Positions 14,142 to 19,316 of a DNA stretch of 19,316 nucleotides are shown here, in pieces. Origin of the DNA: an uncultured Chloroflexota bacterium (GTDB taxonomy: Bacteria; Chloroflexota; Limnocylindria; Limnocylindrales; Limnocylindraceae). Positions within the stretch are counted from its first letter, which is position 1. Each line of letters opens with the position of its first letter. The notes beneath the pieces were generated by a model. The model did no database searches. It saw only the letters and a list, made by a program, of their open reading frames with translations, and was not told the DNA's origin. The position numbers were made by a program, and so were the translations under genes. The stretch spans positions 1 to 19,316 of the forward strand of contig CAINNT010000077.1 in assembly GCA_903851225.1 (NCBI GenBank), given 5' to 3'.

Positions 14142-16739
14142 TTAGCCTTGCGGCGCGGCCTTGTGACGCTGCATTGCGGCGCGTCGCGAGAGATTGACGC
14201 GGCCCTGGCGATCAACCTCGGTAACCACGACCATGATCTCATCGCCAACTGCGACCTCGTCCTCGACAGTGTTCACTCGGTACTCGGCAAGCTCTCCGAT
14301 GCGCACGAGGCCTTCCTTGCCTGGAAGGATCTCGACGAAGCAGCCGAAGCCCATGATGCGGGTCACCTTGCCCATGTACAAAGCTCCGACCTCGACCTCT
14401 TTCGTGATTCCGTTGATCGCATCGAGAACGCCCTTGGTTCGCTCTGGATCGGACGATGCAATCTGCACGGTGCCATCATCCTGCACGTTGATGTTGACTT
14501 GGAAGTCATCCTGCAACTTGCGGATCACCGCTCCACCTTTGCCAATGATGTCGCGGATCTTCTCTGGATTGATCTTGATGGTGGTGATACGTGGAGCGAA
14601 ATCAGAGAGCTCTGGTCGAGCCGTGCTGATGATCGCGTCCATCTTGTCGAGGATCTGGAGTCGCGCTGCGAGCGCATCCTTGAGGCCGGTGCGAATGATC
14701 GCCCCGTTGATCCCCTGCACCTTGATGTCCATCTGCAAGGCGGTGATCCCTGTGCGGGTCCCCGTCACCTTGAAGTCCATGTCGCCAAACGCATCCTCTT
14801 TGCCGAGGATGTCGGTGAGGACGGTGAACTCGCCGTCTGGCTCCGACATCAGGCCCATGGCCGCACCAGCGACCGAGGCCTTGAGCGGTACGCCGGCATC
14901 AAGGAGTGAGAGGCTCGAGCCACACGTTGATGCCATGGAGGTTGATCCATTGGAGGTTACGCACTCCGAAACGACTCGGATGGCGTATGGGAATTCTTCG
15001 ATTGATGGGAGCACTGGGATCAGTGCGCGCTCGGCAAGGGCTCCGTGCCCGATCTCACGGCGCCCTGGGCCGCGCATCGGCTTGTTCTCGCCGGTGCTGT
15101 ATGGCGGCATGTTGTAGTGGTGGATGTAGCGCTTCTCGGTGATCGGCGAGATCGTGTCGAGACGCTGCCCCTGTGCCACAGGTCCGAGGGTTGCGACGCT
15201 CAAGGCTTGCGTATCTCCGCGAGTGAAGAGGCCCGAGCCATGCGCACGCGGTAGCAGGCCAACCTCAACTGAGATCTTGCGGATCTCGTCAACCTTGCGG
15301 CCGTCGAGACGAATTCCCTCCTTCATCGTGAGGTTACGGGCCGTCTTCTTGTGCATCCAGGCGAAGAGGTTCTTGCCAACCCGAGCCTTTCGTCGCGCCG
15401 ACTCCAACATCGCCTTCGGGTCGCCCTTGCCGCTGCGTGCGGCGCGGATCGAATCGGCGATCCCATCCTTGAGCGCGGCAAGGCGACCAGGGAGTTCGCC
15501 AGCAAGGATCAACAATAGCTCTGCAGTTGCTTCCGCATCTGCAGCGGCTCGATGGTTTGGAGTAGTCGCGGCGCCATAGACGCGGGCAAGATCTCCAAGC
15601 TTGAACGACTCGCTCTCGGGGTATGCCTCCTTGAAGAGGACGTAGGTGTCAAGATAGCTGCCCCCCTCGGTGGCAAATGCGCGACCCTTGCCGAGTGCCT
15701 CGTCAAGGAAGGCCACATCGAAGCCGAGGTTGTGTCCGACAAGAATCGCACCCTTGGCGAATTCAGCGATCTTCTCAGCTGCCGCCTTTGGAGCGAGTCC
15801 GCCTTTGACGTCCTTGTCGGTGAGGCCGTGCATCTGCGCACCGACAATGCCGTTCCCGGCATCGACAAAGCTGCTCCAGCGATCGGTGATCTTGCCACCT
15901 TTGATCTTCACAGCAGCCACTTCGACGAGATCTGAAATCTTCGGATCGAGGCCGGTGGTTTCGGTGTCTACGATGACAAACGTGCCGCCGTTCACCGCCG
16001 CTTCGGCGAATGTGAGCACGCTATCGGTGCCTGGCTCGATGTACGGGACACGCTTCTCCTTGCCGACCTTGGCGCGCAGTTCGTCCTGTAGGGCAACGAG
16101 CGCTTTTATGGCGTTGTGTCCGAACTCGATGGCCTCAGCCATCTTCTCTTCGGTGATCAGGTTTGCGCCGGCCTCGACCATCATGATCGCGTCAACGGTG
16201 CCTGAAACGACCAAGTCAAGATCGCTCTCCTTGAGCTGATCAAATGTTGGGTTGATGACGAAGGCTCCGTTCACGATTCCAACGCGCACAGCGCCAATGG
16301 GCCCGAGGAACGGAATCTCAGAGATAGTGAGTGCCGCGGAGGCGGCCAGGCTTCCGAGGATATCCGGGTCGTTCTCTTGATCCGCGCTCAGCACGGTGAT
16401 GACAACCTGGACGTCGTCCTTGTACCCCTCTGGGAATAGGGGTCGGATCGGCCGGTCGGTGAGCCGAGCGGACAGCGTAGCGTTTTCAGACGCTCGACCT
16501 TCGCGCTTGATGTACCCGCCCGGAATCTTACCCGCGGCGTACATGCGCTCTTCAAACTCAATGGTGAGAGGGAAGAAGTCTAGTCCTGGTCGTGGCTCGC
16601 TGCGGTTTGCAGTGCCGAGTACCACCGTGTCGCCATAGCGAACGGTAACTGCGCCGCCAGCGAGGCGGGCCAGTCGACCAGTCTCGATTGTGAGGGTCTG
16701 TCCGCCGAATTCGGCGGATACGCTGGTGATGTTGCTCAT
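14142..16739 (-). CDS. pnp: Polynucleotide phosphorylase with embedded DEDDh exonuclease domain
   Basis: PNPase degrades RNA 3' to 5' by phosphorolysis as a trimeric ring. At 865 residues this one is about 150 longer than typical ~700-residue PNPases. In order: RNase PH domain 1 (about 1-190, with KREGRASE and DRPIRPLFPEG); start of the helical linker (195-230); a complete DnaQ/PolC-like DEDDh exonuclease domain (about 251-411); more helical linker (412-470); RNase PH domain 2 (475-700). Catalytic D649, D655 and K657 match E. coli D486, D492 and K494. A KH domain (716-760, GKGG) and an S1 domain (783-852) follow. The exonuclease residues D258, E260, D341, H396 and D401 are all present. Both flanks stay in frame and no domain is broken. 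The ATG has AGGAG six bases upstream. It lies in the classic rpsO-pnp order. PNPase identity is certain; the exonuclease fusion is very well supported. Confidence 0.97.
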   Translation of the reverse strand: MSNITSVSAEFGGQTLTIETGRLARLAGGAVTVRYGDTVVLGTANRSEPRPGLDFFPLTIEFEERMYAAGKIPGGYIKREGRASENATLSARLTDRPIRPLFPEGYKDDVQVVITVLSADQENDPDILGSLAASAALTISEIPFLGPIGAVRVGIVNGAFVINPTFDQLKESDLDLVVSGTVDAIMMVEAGANLITEEKMAEAIEFGHNAIKALVALQDELRAKVGKEKRVPYIEPGTDSVLTFAEAAVNGGTFVIVDTETTGLDPKISDLVEVAAVKIKGGKITDRWSSFVDAGNGIVGAQMHGLTDKDVKGGLAPKAAAEKIAEFAKGAILVGHNLGFDVAFLDEALGKGRAFATEGGSYLDTYVLFKEAYPESESFKLGDLARVYGAATTPNHRAAADAEATAELLLILAGELPGRLAALKDGIADSIRAARSGKGDPKAMLESARRKARVGKNLFAWMHKKTARNLTMKEGIRLDGRKVDEIRKISVEVGLLPRAHGSGLFTRGDTQALSVATLGPVAQGQRLDTISPITEKRYIHHYNMPPYSTGENKPMRGPGRREIGHGALAERALIPVLPSIEEFPYAIRVVSECVTSNGSTSMASTCGSSLSLLDAGVPLKASVAGAAMGLMSEPDGEFTVLTDILGKEDAFGDMDFKVTGTRTGITALQMDIKVQGINGAIIRTGLKDALAARLQILDKMDAIISTARPELSDFAPRITTIKINPEKIRDIIGKGGAVIRKLQDDFQVNINVQDDGTVQIASSDPERTKGVLDAINGITKEVEVGALYMGKVTRIMGFGCFVEILPGKEGLVRIGELAEYRVNTVEDEVAVGDEIMVVVTEVDRQGRVNLSRRAAMQRHKAAPQG
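15507..15989 (-). other. Embedded DEDDh 3'-5' exonuclease domain within pnp
   Basis: This segment encodes residues 251-411 of PNPase. Exo I is VDTETTGLDP (D258, E260). The next part, HGLTDKDV, matches the (T/H)GITDEMV stretch of PolC and DnaQ exonucleases. Exo II is VGHNLGFDVAFL (D341), and Exo III is NHRAAADAEAT (H396, D401), with the H-x4-D spacing that defines DEDDh enzymes. The upstream DTYVLFKEAYP followed by KLGDLARVYG also matches the DnaQ/PolC pattern. It resembles the proofreading type more than oligoribonuclease (Orn), whose first motif is usually DLEMTGL. It carries no stop or frameshift at either edge. Confidence 0.93.
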
Positions 16740-16813
16740 TTGATTCTCCTATCAGGCCGCGACCGGTTCTTCTGTCGCGTGCCGGTGTATTCCCAGCCTG
16801 AGGCTAGGGGTGG
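16740..16813 (-). other. rpsO-pnp intergenic region with stem-loops
   Basis: These 74 bp hold two candidate RNA hairpins. CGCGAC (16758-16763) pairs perfectly with GTCGCG (16774-16779) around a ten-base loop. Closer to rpsO, CCCAGCC (16792-16798) pairs with GGCTAGGG (16802-16809), with one bulge and a three-base loop. Neither has a U tract. In E. coli the same interval carries an RNase III-cut hairpin through which PNPase represses its own mRNA; a similar role here is inference. AGGAG for pnp lies at 16746-16750. Confidence 0.5.
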
Positions 16814-17083
16814 TTAGCGTCGAAGTCCGAGTTTTTCGGAGAGCGCGGCGTAGCGCGCTGCATCTTCACGCTTGAGGAATGTCAGCAGTCGACGTCGCTG
16901 ACCGACGAGCTTCAAGAGCCCGCGGCGCGAGTGATTGTCCTGCTTGAAGGTTTGCAGGTGCGTCGTCAGCCCTCCAATTCGCTCCGTGAGGAGTGCGATC
17001 TGGACTTCTGCGGACCCAGTGTCGGTAGCGTGACGCCCGTTTTCAGCAACGATGCGTGCGGTTGTTGATTGGTCTAGTGGCAA
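16814..17083 (-). CDS. rpsO: 30S ribosomal protein S15
   Basis: Primary binding protein of the 16S rRNA central domain. From TTG at 17083 the product is 89 residues, exactly the usual S15 length. It begins M-P-L-D-Q and contains the family core [16 protein letters not shown], then [20 protein letters not shown] and [13 protein letters not shown], ending [15 protein letters not shown] nine bases upstream supports this start. The frame continues to a GTG at 17122, but that would add 13 residues with no counterpart in S15 and would read through the Shine-Dalgarno. It sits between ribF and pnp, the ancient truB-ribF-rpsO-pnp order. A hairpin in the leader may serve S15 autoregulation. Confidence 0.97.
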   Translation of the reverse strand: MPLDQSTTARIVAENGRHATDTGSAEVQIALLTERIGGLTTHLQTFKQDNHSRRGLLKLVGQRRRLLTFLKREDAARYAALSEKLGLRR

Positions 17084-17092
17084 GTCGTGGTT

Positions 17093-17098
17093 CTCCTT
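17093..17098 (-). promoter_or_regulatory. Shine-Dalgarno deciding the TTG start of rpsO
   Basis: AAGGAG on the minus strand, nine bases before TTG at 17083. It is the only good ribosome-binding sequence near the S15 core and fixes the rare TTG as the start. Confidence 0.8.
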
Positions 17099-17104
17099 AT
17101 GTTG

Positions 17105-17125
17105 GAGGTGCTCCAAGGGCACCCC
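17105..17125 (-). promoter_or_regulatory. Stem-loop in the rpsO leader
   Basis: On the minus strand GGGGTGC pairs with GCACCTC (seven pairs, one G-U) around the loop CCTTGGA. It ends six bases before the rpsO Shine-Dalgarno. Several bacteria use structured rpsO leaders bound by S15 to repress translation, and these differ widely between phyla. An autoregulatory role here is inferred only from position. Confidence 0.45.
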
Positions 17126-17153
17126 TCATCTCTTCGTCACATCTTGGATGCGC

Positions 17154-18002
17154 TTAGGGTAGCAAATCTGCGCCTGAAGGCCCTCCAAGCAGGGCGACTC
17201 GGAGCCGACCCCCTTCAAATCGTTGATCGGCGGCATGTGGCCGCAGCAGGGTGATCAGGCTCTGGTCCTCGTTCACCCGCACGGTGGTCAACCGCCCTAC
17301 CAGGGGGAGGCGCCCCTCTTGGCGCCCAGCCACCCCAACACGAGCCCGATACACCCCTGGAGGTGGCACAGCAGCCTCGCTAGGCCGCAGGACGACAGTG
17401 TTCCCCTTGAGCACCCCCGCGAGGGCATACGGTCGAGCGAGGAGGCGTGCTGCCCCCGAGAGGTCACCCGCCAGGACAGCCTCTCGAATGCGCGTGCTCC
17501 GAATCGGAACCCCGCCAGAGAGCACCTCTGCGACGGGGTGCACCTGCAGGCCATGCTCCGCTCCCCAGGCCCGTACGTTGGGGAGCGTTCCTTGGCGGTC
17601 CCGCCCGAACGCGGATTCTGGCGAGAGGACGAGACTCTTCGCCTTGCTGACACCGACGAGGCGCTCAAGGAATCGCTCCCACGACGTATCTCGCATCTCG
17701 GGTGTGAAGGGCAGATCACACCAAAGGTCAATCCCTGCGTCCGCCATTCGCAGTTCAAGCTCGCCCTCGTCAATGAGGAGCAGTGGTGCGGTGCCTCGAA
17801 TAAGAAGGTCGGGGTGCGGCGTGAAGCCAACATGCACCCGCTGGAGTCCTGCCGCCCGAGCAAGCCGCTCAGCCGTCGAAAGGAGACGTATGTGCCCCCG
17901 GTGAAGCCCGTCAAACACGCCCAACGTGAGAACTGACCCTGAAGTGGCTTCGGCAGACCCAATCTCTTCTGCCAAAGAGTCCCAGCCAACAATGCGCTTC
18001 AT
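17154..18002 (-). CDS. ribF: RibF-type FMN adenylyltransferase with degenerate flavokinase half
   Basis: Bacterial RibF normally phosphorylates riboflavin to FMN and adenylates FMN to FAD. The N-terminal adenylyltransferase half is intact: GVFDGLHRGH at 28-37, the TPHP motif near 61-64, ESAFGRDRQG near 129-138 and STRIREAVLAGD at 169-180. The C-terminal half is short (about 90 residues) and lacks the kinase signature. After YALAGVLKG (192-200), where families show a GR-x-LGFPTAN segment, the chain goes straight to VVLRPSEAAVPPPGVYRARV. The E-x-HLLDF catalytic motif is also missing. Total length is 282 residues versus about 310. FAD synthetase activity is plausible; riboflavin kinase activity is doubtful. 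The ATG overlaps the truB TGA by 4 bp, and rpsO follows. Confidence 0.9.
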   Translation of the reverse strand: MKRIVGWDSLAEEIGSAEATSGSVLTLGVFDGLHRGHIRLLSTAERLARAAGLQRVHVGFTPHPDLLIRGTAPLLLIDEGELELRMADAGIDLWCDLPFTPEMRDTSWERFLERLVGVSKAKSLVLSPESAFGRDRQGTLPNVRAWGAEHGLQVHPVAEVLSGGVPIRSTRIREAVLAGDLSGAARLLARPYALAGVLKGNTVVLRPSEAAVPPPGVYRARVGVAGRQEGRLPLVGRLTTVRVNEDQSLITLLRPHAADQRFEGGRLRVALLGGPSGADLLP

Positions 18003-18961
18003 GACTGATGTGTTGCCAACGCGTTAGATTCGATGAAGACGCGCTCAGGCTGGGCGCCGAATGCGGTACGTCGCCCTAGTGCTGCGATTCCGCCGTGTAC
18101 TCGAAGTCGGAGCGGGCTCCCCTCTGCAGCCTGCTGACCTGCGGCGTCCATCATGCCGACTGGAAGTGCAGTGCCGTCGCGGAGCAGTGCTGCGCCACGT
18201 TCTCCAACCTCCGTCGCGGGGATGTGGTCAAGGCCAGCGTCGATGGGCAGTAGAAGGTTGCGCAGTTCCCCAGCAAGTGCAGCTGCAGCGATCTGCTCCA
18301 TGGTGTGCGCCTCTCCCACTGCAAAGACACCAGAGCCTACGCGACGAAGCGCGACGAGATGTGCGCCACTCCCGACATCTCGACCTAGGTCACGCGCGAT
18401 CGCCCGGATGTAGGTTCCGGAACTCACTTCAAGCCTCGCGTGCAGGAGCGGCTCTTCGGCGTGAGAGTCATCCCAGCCAAGCACTTCAAATCTCTTGATC
18501 TCAATTGGGCGAGGAGCCAGCTCTACCAGCTCCCCTGCGCGGGCACGCTCATAGGCGCGGATTCCGTCTGTGCGCTTCGCGGAGTGTGAAGGGGGCACCT
18601 GTTCCAGCGCTCCGCGATAGCGCGGCAACAGCGCCTCCACGGACGCCTGTGAGGGCGGCGCGACATGTTCGCCGATACGTACGCCATCGAGATCGTCCGT
18701 GGTTGTGGCGCCACCGAAGGAGAAGGTAGCTTCGTAGCGCTTCTCCCCGCCTAGATGCAGGCTGGCCATGCGTGTGGCGCGACCAAGGACTAACACCAGC
18801 AATCCGGTCGCAAATGGGTCGAGCGTACCGCCGTGGCCAATACGTGGTTGGCCGGTTAATCGGCGGATCTTCGCAACGATGTCGTGGCTGGTAGGGCCAT
18901 TTGGCTTGTCAACCAGCAGCACCCCATCGATACCTGGCGTACTCGGCCGTCGCCGCGCCAT
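17999..18961 (-). CDS. truB: tRNA pseudouridine-55 synthase
   Basis: Makes pseudouridine 55 in the T loop of tRNAs. At 320 residues, the opening GVLLVDKPNGPTSHD (13-27) is the family start. The catalytic aspartate is D48 in GHGGTLDPFATG (42-53; usually GHTGTLDP). KRYEATFSFG, PPSHSAKR and VSSGTYIRAIARDLG are all conserved. A C-terminal region after about 240 is PUA/TruB-C-like. The ATG at 18961 lies 4 bp after the nrnA-like stop, and the TGA overlaps ribF (ATGA). Position in the nrnA-truB-ribF-rpsO-pnp block is classic. Confidence 0.96.
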   Translation of the reverse strand: MARRRPSTPGIDGVLLVDKPNGPTSHDIVAKIRRLTGQPRIGHGGTLDPFATGLLVLVLGRATRMASLHLGGEKRYEATFSFGGATTTDDLDGVRIGEHVAPPSQASVEALLPRYRGALEQVPPSHSAKRTDGIRAYERARAGELVELAPRPIEIKRFEVLGWDDSHAEEPLLHARLEVSSGTYIRAIARDLGRDVGSGAHLVALRRVGSGVFAVGEAHTMEQIAAAALAGELRNLLLPIDAGLDHIPATEVGERGAALLRDGTALPVGMMDAAGQQAAEGSPLRLRVHGGIAALGRRTAFGAQPERVFIESNALATHQS

Positions 18962-18965
18962 TCGT

Positions 18966-19316
18966 TCAGCCCGCTACGTGGTGGGTGCGAAGCTCTGTCA
19001 CGCGTGACAGAACTGGTGCAACAGCGTCGTGTATGGGGAGCTCAATCGTGGCGCCCGCGGCTCGTGCGTGACCACCGCCACCGAACGTGCCCACGATTGT
19101 CGTGGCGTCAGGGCCGTCTCCCTTAGTGCGCACCGAGATACGTGCTGCACCCGGGCCATCCTCCTTGAAGAAGACCGCCACATCGGCCTCGGCAATCTGT
19201 GCAAGGGCATCAACGATTCCTTCACTCATCTCGAGAGTCGCCCCGCTCTCCGTCAGATCACTCATGGTCATCGTGACGAATACGGTTCGGCCTGCATCGG
19301 TGGTGCTTACACGTGC
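18966..19316 (-). CDS. nrnA: DHH-family phosphoesterase, NrnA-like, C-terminal part
   Basis: NrnA degrades 2-5 nt RNAs (nanoRNA) and can dephosphorylate pAp. The gene runs off the right edge; the visible 116 residues are the C-terminal DHHA1 substrate-binding domain. It includes DVAVFFKEDGPGAARISVR (the usual V-x-x-x-(F/L)-(R/K)-E stretch) and the DHHA1 signature GTFGGGGHARAAGA. The catalytic DHH half is outside the window. Location directly upstream of truB matches the common rbfA-nrnA-truB arrangement. The ATG at 19271 is internal because the frame stays open to the edge. Other DHH/DHHA1 phosphoesterases are possible, but context favours NrnA. Confidence 0.9.
   Translation of the reverse strand, partial: ARVSTTDAGRTVFVTMTMSDLTESGATLEMSEGIVDALAQIAEADVAVFFKEDGPGAARISVRTKGDGPDATTIVGTFGGGGHARAAGATIELPIHDAVAPVLSRVTELRTHHVAG

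Noticed and set aside
14148..15117. Long open frames on the plus strand opposite pnp (14148-14909 and 14194-15117)
   Set aside because: They lie antisense to strongly conserved PNPase sequence, have no recognisable domains and reflect the GC-biased codon pattern.
15507..15989. Possibility that the exonuclease segment is a separate gene, intein or assembly chimera
   Set aside because: No stop, start or frameshift at the edges, no intein splice residues (no Cys/Ser start with a His-Asn end), and helical linker sequence continues on both sides. A chimera cannot be fully excluded without read data.
17084..17122. Longer S15 start at GTG 17122
   Set aside because: It would read through the AAGGAG and leader hairpin and exceed the standard 89-residue length.
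17223..17936. Plus-strand open frame opposite ribF, considered because the RibF C-terminus is odd
   Set aside because: No recognisable fold, and the ribF frame is continuous with good start and stop overlaps.
1..19316. tRNA genes, CRISPR arrays, transposases, riboswitches such as FMN or lysine before ribF or asd
   Set aside because: No tRNA-like cloverleaf, direct repeats or transposase motifs were seen, and the spacers before ribF and asd are absent or too short for those riboswitches.

Overview
The window is ordinary-density bacterial chromosome of moderately high GC. It holds 16 protein genes, almost no spacer DNA, and no RNA genes, insertion sequences or CRISPR arrays that I could find. 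RNase Y and RNase J occur together with a family 4 uracil-DNA glycosylase and a RodZ-type protein, and the gene order recalls Bacillus (truB-ribF-rpsO-pnp-asd-rnj-ftsK-rodZ, then rny-miaA-hflX). With the high GC, this suggests a Gram-positive-like or Chloroflexota-type lineage. That assignment is inference; a deep-branching actinobacterium is an alternative.

Layout. Positions 1-3161 on the plus strand hold the 3' end of rny (RNase Y), then miaA (overlapping rny) and hflX. After a 144-bp spacer, a lone plus-strand gene (3306-4916) encodes a metallo-beta-lactamase-fold protein with a C-terminal Rieske [2Fe-2S] domain. From 4946 to the right edge everything is on the minus strand. Read in transcription order it is: nrnA-like DHH phosphoesterase (cut by the edge), truB, ribF, rpsO, pnp, asd, udg, rnj, ftsK, rodZ, yajQ and a murC-type ligase. 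Most junctions are overlaps or gaps of 3-4 bp, so long polycistronic messages are likely. The larger gaps (rpsO leader, rpsO-pnp, pnp-asd) each contain a stem-loop. The two clusters converge at 4917-4945.

Function. The window is rich in RNA metabolism: endonuclease RNase Y, RNase J, PNPase, nanoRNase NrnA, the tRNA modifiers MiaA and TruB, ribosomal protein S15 and the ribosome-associated GTPase HflX. The rest serve the envelope and cell division (MurC, RodZ, FtsK), lysine/threonine precursor synthesis (Asd), flavin cofactors (RibF) and uracil repair (Udg).

Main discovery. The pnp gene (14142-16739) encodes an 865-residue PNPase. A complete DEDDh (DnaQ/PolC-like) 3'-5' exonuclease domain sits inside it, between the two RNase PH halves, where the helical linker domain normally lies. 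All five exonuclease active-site residues and the PNPase catalytic residues are present. The protein therefore appears to combine a phosphorolytic and a hydrolytic 3' exonuclease in one chain. Other unusual points are a RibF lacking the flavokinase signature, a RodZ with an Ig-like periplasmic region, a lone MBL-Rieske fusion that looks leaderless, and a run of four TAG-NNN-start gene junctions.
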